From NCBI GenBank assembly GCA_000688615.1, contig JHVA01000001.1, positions 248,001 to 312,000 on the forward strand: a stretch of 64,000 nt of DNA, read 5' to 3'. Every line of letters starts with the position of its first letter. The first letter of the stretch is position 1. This document shows positions 54,194 to 62,416 of the stretch, one piece after another. Both the position numbers and the translations under genes were made by a program. This stretch comes from Acidobacteriaceae bacterium KBS 146. GTDB taxonomy: Bacteria > Acidobacteriota > Terriglobia > Terriglobales > Acidobacteriaceae. The notes under the pieces are model-generated. The model did no database searches, had not been told where the DNA came from, and was given only the letters and a program-made list of their open reading frames with translations.

Positions 54194-54538
54194 CTATCGG
54201 TTCTGCTCCTGAAGGCTGAAGATGCGCTCCATCCGAACCCAACGCTGGCCGGGCCGCGACTCGGGCAGTGGCTGCTGAAACTGACCCATGAGGGCCTCCC
54301 ACTCCTGCACCTTCGGGTTTGCCGCATCCGCTGCAGCCTTCGCTGCCAGTGAGAAGCTCTCATTCACATCCATGATCATTAAGAGCCTTCTGCCGAGGAG
54401 ATAGATCTCCATATCGTCAATACCGGCACCGTGGATGCTGTCCCGAATCTCGGGCCATATCTTCTGGTGGTACCGCTTATACGCCGAGATCGCGGTTTCA
54501 TCGTCTTTTAGATCGAGTGTCAAACAATAGCGAGGCAT
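54194..54538 (-). CDS. L-rhamnose/L-fucose-type mutarotase (RhaM family)
   Basis: 114 residues from ATG 54538 (MPRYCLTLDLKDDETAISAY), not the longer frame to 54565. The RhaM-family core is KRYHQKIWPEIRDSIHGAGI, DMEIYLLGRRLLMIMDV, a helical part, and WVRMERIFSLQEQNR. The family interconverts sugar anomers. Here it divergently faces the fuconate catabolic genes, so L-fucose or a related deoxysugar is the likely substrate. Confidence 0.85.
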   Translation of the reverse strand: MPRYCLTLDLKDDETAISAYKRYHQKIWPEIRDSIHGAGIDDMEIYLLGRRLLMIMDVNESFSLAAKAAADAANPKVQEWEALMGQFQQPLPESRPGQRWVRMERIFSLQEQNR

Positions 54539-54703
54539 AACTCCTCCAGCGGGCGGCGTTCTCAAATCAACCTACAACATCTGCGCGGATGAGAGTAAAT
54601 CCCGTCAGATGCAAAAGGCGGCAACGCTTAGAAAGTCTTGTTAAGGTTGAATACGTCAAAGATTCGAAAACAAGGTATGCTTTGAAGGACGGTATTTCAA
54701 TAT
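54539..54703. promoter_or_regulatory. divergent control region of the deoxysugar cluster
   Basis: 165 bases separate the mutarotase (minus) and the dehydrogenase (plus). The inverted pair CTTGTT (54637-54642) and AACAAG (54669-54674) may be a weak operator. No regulator gene is found in the cluster. Confidence 0.35.
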
Positions 54704-55453
54704 ATGAGTGAATCCTTTTACCTGGAAAATAAGGTTGCCCTTGTCACGGGAGGGGCCAGCGGGATTGGTGCGGCTACAACCCGCGAGCTTGCTCGCGCAG
54801 GAGCCAACGTTATCATCGCCGATATCCACCTTGAGGCCGCCGAGTCTCTTGCAGCGGAGCTTCCGGGCTGCCGGGCCGTGACCATGGATGTTACCAACTC
54901 AGCCTCCATTCACGAAGCCTTCTCCGGAATTCCCAAGCTCGATATCCTCGTCAATAACGCGGGCATCGGATTAGTCGGAGACATCGCGCACACCGCGGAA
55001 GAAGACTTCGATCGCGTGATGCGTGTGAACGTCAGCAGCGTTTTTCTGGTGACCAAGGCTGCCCTGCCGTTGCTCCTGAGCTCTCGCGGATCCATTGTCA
55101 ATATCGGTTCTGTTGCAGGGTCGGTGGGGGTGAAGCAGAGGTTCGCCTACTGTGCCAGCAAGGGCGCGGTTCAGGCGATTACACGGCAGATTGCGGTGGA
55201 CTATCCAAAGGAGCTGCGGGTGAACTGCATCGCTCCGGGAACCGTGCAGACCCCCTTCGTCGAGGGGTATCTTGAGAAATACCACGCTCATGAAAAAGAA
55301 AAAGTTCGCGCGGAGCTGGTCGCCCGACAGCCCATCGGAAGGCTCGGAACTCCGGAAGATATCGCTTCGCTGGTACGTTATCTCTGCTCGAAAGAGGCGG
55401 AGTTTATCAATGGGGCAGTGATTCCGATCGACGGCGGATGGACGGCTGCATGA
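54704..55453 (+). CDS. SDR dehydrogenase of deoxysugar catabolism
   Basis: A 249-residue short-chain dehydrogenase. The NAD(P)-binding TGGASGIG lies near 15-22, NNAGIG near 87, and the catalytic YCASK near 150, with the Ser before it. The end IDGGWTAA is typical. Next to L-fuconate dehydratase and an FAH-family hydrolase, it is probably 2-keto-3-deoxy-L-fuconate dehydrogenase. L-fucose dehydrogenase is possible too. Asp after the nucleotide strand (IIADIH) suggests NAD rather than NADP. Confidence 0.85.
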   Translation: MSESFYLENKVALVTGGASGIGAATTRELARAGANVIIADIHLEAAESLAAELPGCRAVTMDVTNSASIHEAFSGIPKLDILVNNAGIGLVGDIAHTAEEDFDRVMRVNVSSVFLVTKAALPLLLSSRGSIVNIGSVAGSVGVKQRFAYCASKGAVQAITRQIAVDYPKELRVNCIAPGTVQTPFVEGYLEKYHAHEKEKVRAELVARQPIGRLGTPEDIASLVRYLCSKEAEFINGAVIPIDGGWTAA

Positions 55454-55515
55454 TTTTCCCGAAAGCCGTTTCAAAGCCGAATTGTCCATCTATCGAAGAA
55501 GGGAAAGTCTAGACA

Positions 55516-56820
55516 TTGAACGAGATTTTTATTACCGGTGTTCGCGTCATCGATCTAAGGTTTCCCACCTCGCGCGAGCACATCGGCTCTGATGCCGTCA
55601 ACAAAGATCCCGATTATTCGGCGGCGTATTGCATTCTTGAAACCAATGCCGGGCTTACCGGGCATGGCCTTACCTTTACGCTTGGCCGGGGTACGGATCT
55701 CGTTGTACAGGCGGCCGAGTATCTTGCCCGCTACGTCGTCAATCGTTCACTTGTTTCGATCACGGACGACTTCTGCGCCTTTTCGCGACAGCTGACGGAA
55801 GACACCCAGTTTCGCTGGCTGGGACCGGAGAAGGGTGTCATCCATCTGGCCACCGGCGCCCTCATCAACGCGGTATGGGACCTGTACGCCCGCGCCGAAA
55901 TGAAGCCATTGTGGCAGCTGCTTTCGGATCTGGAGCCCTGCCAGCTCCTCAAGGCAGTCGACTTCCGTTACATCGACGATGCGCTGACGCCGGCAGAGGC
56001 GAAAGATATTCTGGAGAAAGCTCGCAGTGGCAAAGTCGAGAGGCTTGCGCGCCTGCGAAAGACGGGATATCCGGCATATACAACGTCGGTCGGATGGTTC
56101 GGTTATTCCGAAGAGAAGATTCGGCGACTCTGTCACGAGGCTCTTGCTGAAGGATGGACCCACTTCAAGCTCAAGGTCGGTGGCGACCCGCAGGAGGACC
56201 TTCGCCGCGGCAGGATCGTTCGCGAAGAGATTGGCTGGACCAAAAAGTTGATGGTGGATGCGAATCAGAAGTGGGGAGTCCTCGATGCGATCGAGCGCAC
56301 CCGTCAGCTCGCCGAACTGAAGCCGTGGTGGATGGAGGAACCTACCAATCCCGATGACGTGCTGGGTCATGCACGTATTCGCCGCGAAGTCCCTGAGGTA
56401 CGTATTGCAACGGGGGAACACTGCCACAATCGCGTTATGTTCAAGCAGTTCCTCCAGGCACAGGCGCTTGACGTGGTTCAGCTTGATAGCTGTCGGGTCG
56501 GCGGAGTGAACGAGAATATCGCTATACTTCTGCTTGCAGCCAAGTTCAACACACCAGTGTGCCCGCATGCGGGCGGTGTCGGGCTTTGCGAGTATGTGCA
56601 GCACCTGTCGATGTTCGACTATCTTTCGGTTTCTGCGACGATGGAAGATCGCGTGATCGAGTTCGTCGATCATCTGCACGAACACTTCGTTACGCCGGTT
56701 CATATCCGGAATGGCCACTATCTCGTGCCTACGGAGCCCGGATACAGTATCGAGATTCGCGAAGAATCTCTCAGCCGCTTTGCTTATCCCAATGGCGAGG
56801 CATGGAGCACGAAGGCATGA
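55516..56820 (+). CDS. L-fuconate dehydratase
   Basis: A 434-residue enolase-superfamily (mandelate racemase subgroup) enzyme from TTG 55516. It closely follows the pattern of the characterised Xanthomonas L-fuconate dehydratase, with VIDLRFPTSREHIGSDA near the start, DFRYIDDALT, KLKVGGDP and the catalytic residues in VDANQKW, EEPTNPDDVLG, ATGEH and FNTPVCPHAGGVGLCE. It removes water from L-fuconate to form 2-keto-3-deoxy-L-fuconate. Its TGA overlaps the next start (ATGA). Confidence 0.93.
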   Translation: MNEIFITGVRVIDLRFPTSREHIGSDAVNKDPDYSAAYCILETNAGLTGHGLTFTLGRGTDLVVQAAEYLARYVVNRSLVSITDDFCAFSRQLTEDTQFRWLGPEKGVIHLATGALINAVWDLYARAEMKPLWQLLSDLEPCQLLKAVDFRYIDDALTPAEAKDILEKARSGKVERLARLRKTGYPAYTTSVGWFGYSEEKIRRLCHEALAEGWTHFKLKVGGDPQEDLRRGRIVREEIGWTKKLMVDANQKWGVLDAIERTRQLAELKPWWMEEPTNPDDVLGHARIRREVPEVRIATGEHCHNRVMFKQFLQAQALDVVQLDSCRVGGVNENIAILLLAAKFNTPVCPHAGGVGLCEYVQHLSMFDYLSVSATMEDRVIEFVDHLHEHFVTPVHIRNGHYLVPTEPGYSIEIREESLSRFAYPNGEAWSTKA

Positions 56821-57695
56821 AGTTTGTTACGTTCTCAGGGAAGCAGCCGTCCACCCAGAATTCTTCGGCGATTTTCAGCCGCGATTTTCCCACCCCCGGC
56901 GTCCTGATCGGCGACCAGATTGCCGATCTCACGGGACTTGCTTATCCGACCGTTCTTTCCATCATCGAGGCTGGCAACATCGCTCGTTCCGAAGTTGCTG
57001 CGCTGCTGGAAAAAGCGCCACGCGTCCCTGTCTCCGACGTCACCCTGCATGCTCCTCTGCGCCCTCCACGCATCTTCGGTATTGGACTCAACTATGCCAG
57101 CCATGCCGCGGAATCCAAGATGGCGGTCCAGAAGGTCCCAACCGTCTTCATGAAGCTTCCAAGCTCGATTGTCGGGCCTGATGCGGATGTCATTCTACCG
57201 AAGATCAGCAGCCAGCCTGACTACGAAGTGGAGCTTGGAGTCGTAATCGGCAAACCCGGCTATCAGATTGCCGCAGCTGACTGGGAGCAGTATGTCTACG
57301 GCTATATCGTCGTGAACGACGTCAGTGCGCGCGATATCCAGCTGGCGACCTCACAGTGGACGTTGGGCAAGTCCTTTCCGACGTTTACGCCGCTTGGCCC
57401 CTCTGTCGTGACAGCAGACGAGGTCGGAGACCCACATAAGCTCAAGATCTCCATGACGATCAATGGAGAAACGCTTCAGTCGTCCAACACCAGCGATCTG
57501 GTCTTCAAGGTTCCCACGTTGATTGAGTACATCTCCAGCACGACGCCGCTTGAGGCCGGGGACGTGATCAGCACCGGAACCCCTGAGGGAGTGGGTCTTG
57601 GCCGCACGCCGCAGCGCTGGCTCAAGCCCGGGGAAGAGATGATCGCGACGATCGAGAAGCTTGGCAGTCTTCGTAATCGGACGGTTGCTGAATAG
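56817..57695 (+). CDS. fumarylacetoacetate hydrolase-family diketo-deoxyfuconate hydrolase
   Basis: 292 residues from ATG 56817, in an ATGA overlap with the dehydratase; a longer upstream frame from 56559 is just read-through of that gene. FAH core motifs are IFGIGLNYASHAAESK, FMKLPSSIVGP, DYEVELGVVIGKPG, VVNDVSARDIQL and STGTPEGVGLG. FAH enzymes need a metal held by the Glu pair and Asp. In such clusters they cleave 2,4-diketo-3-deoxy-L-fuconate to pyruvate and lactate. The exact substrate is inferred from neighbours. Confidence 0.92.
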   Translation: MKFVTFSGKQPSTQNSSAIFSRDFPTPGVLIGDQIADLTGLAYPTVLSIIEAGNIARSEVAALLEKAPRVPVSDVTLHAPLRPPRIFGIGLNYASHAAESKMAVQKVPTVFMKLPSSIVGPDADVILPKISSQPDYEVELGVVIGKPGYQIAAADWEQYVYGYIVVNDVSARDIQLATSQWTLGKSFPTFTPLGPSVVTADEVGDPHKLKISMTINGETLQSSNTSDLVFKVPTLIEYISSTTPLEAGDVISTGTPEGVGLGRTPQRWLKPGEEMIATIEKLGSLRNRTVAE

Positions 57696-57776
57696 ACATC
57701 GATTTCGGACGCTTATGACGCTCAAAGGGGATAGGGAGACCTGGAGGTGATCCTGTAAGCTCTACGAGGATCGCCC

Positions 57777-60227
57777 ATGGGCCTGCTGAGCACTCCTCCG
57801 TTCAATCCCCGAACCGCAATATCCGCGGCCTTGTGGCTGATCCTGCTGCTTCCGTGCAAAGCTGCCGCACAGCAACTCGCTACAAGCGTCCCCATCCTGC
57901 TGCCATCGGCAGTGGCATTCGATGCGAACGGGAATCTCTATATAGCCGAAACGTCTCGCCACGTCATCCGCAAAGTCGATGCTTCAGGACGCATCACTAC
58001 GGTAGCGGGAACGGGTTCGCAGGGCTTTGATGGCGATGGCGGACAGGCCACATCTGCTCTATTGGATTCTCCGGAGGGCCTGGCGATAAGCGCCAGCGAC
58101 CTTTACATCGCGGACACGCATAACCATCGAGTCCGCAAAGTGAATCTGGGAAGCGGAGTCATCACAACCGTTGCGGGTGGCTCGACGGCAGGTGCAACAG
58201 GAGACAACGGACCAGCGACTGCCGCAACGTTGAGCCGTCCAGTGGCTCTAGCACTCGACGCAACAGGTGATCTGTTTATTGCGGATTCGGGGAGTCACCG
58301 CGTTCGCCGTATCGACGCCGCCTCGGGAGTGATAACAACGATAGCCGGCGTTGGAACCCAGGGCGATGGGGGCGATAAGGCGGAGGCGGTGGCCGCCTTG
58401 TTGGATTCTCCTCAAGGGATCGCCGTGGATGCGAACGGCAATCTTTATATAGCCGACACGCATAATCACTGCATTCGCCGCGTCGATGCCGTCACAGGAG
58501 TAATTACGACCATCGTCGGTACGGGCGCGTTCGGCTTTGCGGGAGACGCGGGTCCTTCTGCCTCGGCAAAACTGGCTCTTCCGCGCGGTCTTTTTGTCGA
58601 CCCTCAAGGCAACATCTATTTCGCAGACAGCGCCAATCATCGCATCCGCCGGATTGATGCCGCCACCAACGTCATTACGACCGTTGTGGGAGATGGCACA
58701 CAGGGATTTGAGGGCGATGGCGCCGCGCCGCAGAGTGCTTCTCTGGATAGTCCGCGCTCGACGGCGCTCTCTCCGTCTGCCCGCGTGACCTTCAGCGACG
58801 CGGGTAATCAGAGGATTCGTCAACTCTCCGGAAGTAATGTCCAGACGATCGCCGGCCTGGGAAGCCTCGTCCCGGGGACGATTACGGTTTCTGGCCCTGA
58901 CATGACCTCTTACGGTTCGGGACAAGTCACCGCAACGATCAACTCAGCAACCTCGGCGACAGGAACGATGACCTTCTTGGATCAATCGGAAGGAGGTTCA
59001 AAAATTCTCGCTCAGGCAGCCATCCTTCAGAATGCTGCTGTGCTCGATCTATCGCATCTGCAGGCAGGGCTTCATACACTGGTGGTCTCCTATAATGGCG
59101 ATGCGTCTCATGCTGCCGCCGCGAGCGCACCTTTTTCTGTAACCGTTGCTCCGCTTCCGTTGACCGTAGTTCTCTCGCCATCGTCGTTGAATTATGGAGA
59201 ACCCGTTCCCACCTTGATTGGCAGTCTCAACGGAGTTCTGGAGAGCGACCGCTCCAATCTATCTGCTGCTTACATCGCCAATCTCGGGATTCTTCCGACG
59301 GTTGGTACCTATCCCGTCACAGTGATGCTCAACGGCCCTTCGGCGCTGAGCTATATTGTTCCCGTGGCGCCGACGATGACGATCACCAGAGCAGCGACGA
59401 TCACGACGCTGAATGCGACCACGGCATCGCTTGCTACGGCCAACAGCGTCGATGCCAATCAGCCTGTTCTGCTGAATGTTCATGTCGCCAGCACAACCTC
59501 GGGACATCCCGGCGGAACGGTCATCATCTCCGATGGCGCGACATTGCTGACTGCGGGTAGTCCGAACGCCTCCGGCGACCTGAACTTCGTAACATCCTCC
59601 TTGAGCGTGGGACCTCATAATCTTGTCGCGATCTACTCAGGCGATGCGAACTTCCAGACCAGCCAATCTCCTTCGGCACTTTTCCTGGTGAATACACCAG
59701 CGAGCGGGCCAGTAGATTTCACCGTGGCGCCAAGTAGCGCGACCACCCAAACCATCCTCTCAGGAAGCTCTGCAGACTTCTCTTTTGTCCTGAATGTTCA
59801 GGGCAGTCTGTCATCTCCTGTGACGCTGTCGGCCTCGGGGCTGCCCGATCTTGCGACAGCATCGTTCAATCCCGGAAGCATCGTGGCGGGGACTTCCTCT
59901 GGGCGCTTTACGATGACAATTGCAACGCCCAAAACCACCGCCTTCGCCCACAAGAAAAAAACCGTTGCATTTGCTCTCTTATTCTTTCCTTTGCTGGGGA
60001 TTGCAGGAAGAACGAAAAGCCGTAGAACACTCATGTTTGTTGTTTTGGTGTGCTCGTCTTCACTAACGCTGCTTAGTGGTTGCGGAGACCGCGTTCGCAC
60101 GGGAACAGACATTCCAGCGACCACCAAGTCTTACACCATTACGGTTGCCGGTACGACCATAGGAAATGACGGGAGTGTGTTGCGACACACAGCGAATGTG
60201 ACTCTGATCGTCCAATTCGCGAACTAG
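57777..60227 (+). CDS. secreted NHL-propeller / Ig-like protein with membrane C-terminus
   Basis: An 816-residue protein with a signal peptide (about 13-34). Six NHL-type repeats of about 56 residues follow (about 40-355), each ending near IADTHNHRVRKV and beginning ITTVAGTG; six blades would close a beta-propeller. Three Ig-like domains then run to about 640. In the last Ig-like domain (from about 645), a charged hairpin and two hydrophobic helices appear (VAFALLFFPLLGIAG, MFVVLVCSSSLTLLSGCG), after which the beta-strands resume to the end. A similar layout occurs in many Acidobacteria. Role unknown. The stop overlaps the ZIP gene by 4 bases. Confidence 0.85.
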   Translation: MGLLSTPPFNPRTAISAALWLILLLPCKAAAQQLATSVPILLPSAVAFDANGNLYIAETSRHVIRKVDASGRITTVAGTGSQGFDGDGGQATSALLDSPEGLAISASDLYIADTHNHRVRKVNLGSGVITTVAGGSTAGATGDNGPATAATLSRPVALALDATGDLFIADSGSHRVRRIDAASGVITTIAGVGTQGDGGDKAEAVAALLDSPQGIAVDANGNLYIADTHNHCIRRVDAVTGVITTIVGTGAFGFAGDAGPSASAKLALPRGLFVDPQGNIYFADSANHRIRRIDAATNVITTVVGDGTQGFEGDGAAPQSASLDSPRSTALSPSARVTFSDAGNQRIRQLSGSNVQTIAGLGSLVPGTITVSGPDMTSYGSGQVTATINSATSATGTMTFLDQSEGGSKILAQAAILQNAAVLDLSHLQAGLHTLVVSYNGDASHAAAASAPFSVTVAPLPLTVVLSPSSLNYGEPVPTLIGSLNGVLESDRSNLSAAYIANLGILPTVGTYPVTVMLNGPSALSYIVPVAPTMTITRAATITTLNATTASLATANSVDANQPVLLNVHVASTTSGHPGGTVIISDGATLLTAGSPNASGDLNFVTSSLSVGPHNLVAIYSGDANFQTSQSPSALFLVNTPASGPVDFTVAPSSATTQTILSGSSADFSFVLNVQGSLSSPVTLSASGLPDLATASFNPGSIVAGTSSGRFTMTIATPKTTAFAHKKKTVAFALLFFPLLGIAGRTKSRRTLMFVVLVCSSSLTLLSGCGDRVRTGTDIPATTKSYTITVAGTTIGNDGSVLRHTANVTLIVQFAN

Positions 60228-60952
60228 AGTGGGGAAATCAGCTTCAAGATAAAAAAGACGGCGACCCCGGCGAAGAAAATCAGAGCCATCCGTATGCCAG
60301 GTTCGCGATTTACCTCGGGAACAAGGTCCGTCGCCGCGACATAGATGGTGACTCCAGCAGAGAGCGGCAGACCGTCCCTTACCCAGGTCGGCTTCAGGTT
60401 GATGACGAGCACTCCAGCTAAGGTCATCGCTCCCAGAATCATTGCCGAATTGAGCGCAGCGCGTCTTCCTCGACCGCTTGCAAGCATTACACTCGCTACT
60501 GTGAACCCTTCGGGAAGCTTGTGCAGGAAGACCGCGATAAAGATGATCCATCCCAGCCAGTGTGAGAGCACAAAACCTGACCCGATGGCGATGCCGTCGA
60601 AGAAAGTGTGAGCGGCGAGCCCTAGAAGAACGGAGTAACTCGTCTTCGCCGAAAGAAACTCATGATGATGCGTCTCTTCCCCAAAATGAAAGTGGGGCAC
60701 CAGCGTATGTTCCAACAGGTGGACGCCGCAGTAGCCGGCGAGAATGAGGATAGGGGCCCAGCGGGGATTGAGCGCAACTCCTTCCGGCACCATCTCCAGC
60801 AGGGCCGCGGACAGCATAAAGCCGGCCCCGAGAGCCACGAAGTAGCGCAGTGCGCGCGCGGAAGGAGAACGCCGTACGAGAAGCAAACCTCCGAGGTAGT
60901 CAGCCAGGCCTGCTGCGACTCCCAGCGTCAGACTCAACCATAACGATGACAT
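60224..60952 (-). CDS. ZIP-family metal transporter
   Basis: A 242-residue inner-membrane protein with about eight helices. The ZIP signature is complete: helix 4 has HTFFDGIAIGSGF and helix 5 has HKLPEGFTVASV, the His/Glu/Asp metal path. The cytoplasmic loop carries the His-rich HFHFGEETHHHEF. It likely brings in zinc, iron or another divalent metal. No regulator or Fur/Zur box is obvious. It converges on the NHL gene with a 4-base overlap. Confidence 0.92.
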   Translation of the reverse strand: MSSLWLSLTLGVAAGLADYLGGLLLVRRSPSARALRYFVALGAGFMLSAALLEMVPEGVALNPRWAPILILAGYCGVHLLEHTLVPHFHFGEETHHHEFLSAKTSYSVLLGLAAHTFFDGIAIGSGFVLSHWLGWIIFIAVFLHKLPEGFTVASVMLASGRGRRAALNSAMILGAMTLAGVLVINLKPTWVRDGLPLSAGVTIYVAATDLVPEVNREPGIRMALIFFAGVAVFFILKLISPL

Positions 60953-61045
60953 TTGGCTATCCGTTCCGTGCGGCTGGAGTTTCTCCGCGGCCTTTCACGG
61001 GACGTCGTTCGAGCCCGAAAGCTCGCATCGCATTGAGTCCTGAAT

Positions 61046-61564
61046 TCATATCGTTTTGATTTTACCCGTCTCTGGCCACTGCGACTCACGAGCAAGGACC
61101 AGGATCACGCCGACTCCGCAAAGCAGCACCAGACCCTCGAGCCGCTCCGACCACTCATGTAGCCGCTCAAAGTCGACGCGTGCAGGCGATGAGATATCAG
61201 CAGTTTCAATGGAGCCACCGGCCGCTATTCTGTCCTGCTCCATCGCGGGAAGGATCCGGAACTGCGAATAAGCGGTCACGCTCAACATAATGAGGGCTAG
61301 CGCAACTTCGATCGCGAATCCGACCCGAGCAGGAACCTCTGCTCGGAGCCAGAGCGTTGCTGTGGCGAGACAAAAGAGGATTCCACTGATGATTCCGATC
61401 CAGTGGAGGAGATTGAGAGAGCCGCCCACCACCAGACCGGCGTCGTGAGCGCTTGCCAGCCGACCAAAGGCGACCGGTGCAACGACAAAGGCAAAGAAGG
61501 CTATTCCGCCGACCCAAACTGTCATTGCCAAGAGTCTCAGAGCACGAAGTACTTTTTCCAGCAC
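61046..61564 (-). CDS. DUF4149 membrane protein
   Basis: A 172-residue protein with four hydrophobic helices, opening with LRALRLLAMTVWVGGIAFFAFVVAPVAF and later RVDFERLHEWSERLEGLVLL. Both are typical of DUF4149, a family of unknown role with a conserved FxxLHxxS-like motif. It starts at GTG 61564, whose G is also the last base of the htpX TAG stop, so the two are translationally coupled. Confidence 0.85.
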   Translation of the reverse strand: MLEKVLRALRLLAMTVWVGGIAFFAFVVAPVAFGRLASAHDAGLVVGGSLNLLHWIGIISGILFCLATATLWLRAEVPARVGFAIEVALALIMLSVTAYSQFRILPAMEQDRIAAGGSIETADISSPARVDFERLHEWSERLEGLVLLCGVGVILVLARESQWPETGKIKTI

Positions 61565-62415
61565 TAGACCAGGTCCCTCCCAATCAGGCGGTGTATACGA
61601 TCCTTGATAGGAGGATGCGTCGAAAACAAATTCGCAAAACCTCCGCTGCCAAGCAGGGGAGCCACGATGAACAGATGGGCCGTCGTTGGCGAAGCTACCA
61701 GCGGAATGCGCCGTGAGTAGGTATCCAGCTTCTGAAGCGCGCGTGCCAGAGCATATGGATTTCCGGTCTCTTTCGCTCCGGTCGCATCAGCCTCATACTC
61801 TCTCGATCGCGAGATCGCCAATTGAATCAGGGTCGCCGCAATCGGAGCCAGAATGAGCATCAACAGGCCGGTAAAACCACCACCGCGATCCCGGTCATCG
61901 CGGCCGCCATATCCGCCGAATAAGGAAGCCCAGTATCCCATCCGGGCGACCATCGTGATTGCTCCGGCAAGCGTCGCAGCGATGGAGCTTGTCAGGATAT
62001 CGCGATTCCGCACGTGGCCCAGTTCGTGGGCCAAGACACCCTCGAGTTCTTCGTCATCCAGCAGATTAAGAATTCCGTGGGTTACGGCAACGGAGGCATG
62101 TTCTGGATTTCTGCCGGTGGCGAATGCGTTGGGGCTCTCGCTCGGGATTACGTAGATCTTCGGCATCGGCAGGTTCTGTTTTGCTGACAGCCGTTCCACT
62201 ACGTTGTAGACGCGGGGAAGTTCCTCACGACTTGCCGGCTGCGCTCGATACATGGAAAGAGCCAGTTTGTCTGAGAAGAAATAAGTGCCGAAGTTGAAGA
62301 GGACCGAGAGGACAAAGGCCAGAATCATCCCATTCCGGCCGCCGAAGTGGTCCCCGATAAAGACCAGAAACAACGTCAGCAGTACCAGAAGAAAGGTTGA
62401 CTTGAAGGTATTCAT
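61564..62415 (-). CDS. htpX: membrane zinc protease HtpX
   Basis: A 283-residue M48 metalloprotease. Two N-terminal helices, the HELGHVRNRDIL zinc motif near 140 and the third ligand Glu in SREYEADATGAKETG are present. IKDRIHRLIGRDLV closes the protein. HtpX removes misfolded inner-membrane proteins. It lies one base behind the Ig-like gene's stop and shares a base with the DUF4149 gene start. Confidence 0.95.
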   Translation of the reverse strand: MNTFKSTFLLVLLTLFLVFIGDHFGGRNGMILAFVLSVLFNFGTYFFSDKLALSMYRAQPASREELPRVYNVVERLSAKQNLPMPKIYVIPSESPNAFATGRNPEHASVAVTHGILNLLDDEELEGVLAHELGHVRNRDILTSSIAATLAGAITMVARMGYWASLFGGYGGRDDRDRGGGFTGLLMLILAPIAATLIQLAISRSREYEADATGAKETGNPYALARALQKLDTYSRRIPLVASPTTAHLFIVAPLLGSGGFANLFSTHPPIKDRIHRLIGRDLV

Positions 62416-62416
62416 C

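Noticed and set aside
55747..56718. Antisense frame of 323 codons opposite L-fuconate dehydratase
   Set aside because: Fully covered by a clearly functional gene and lacking any family motif.
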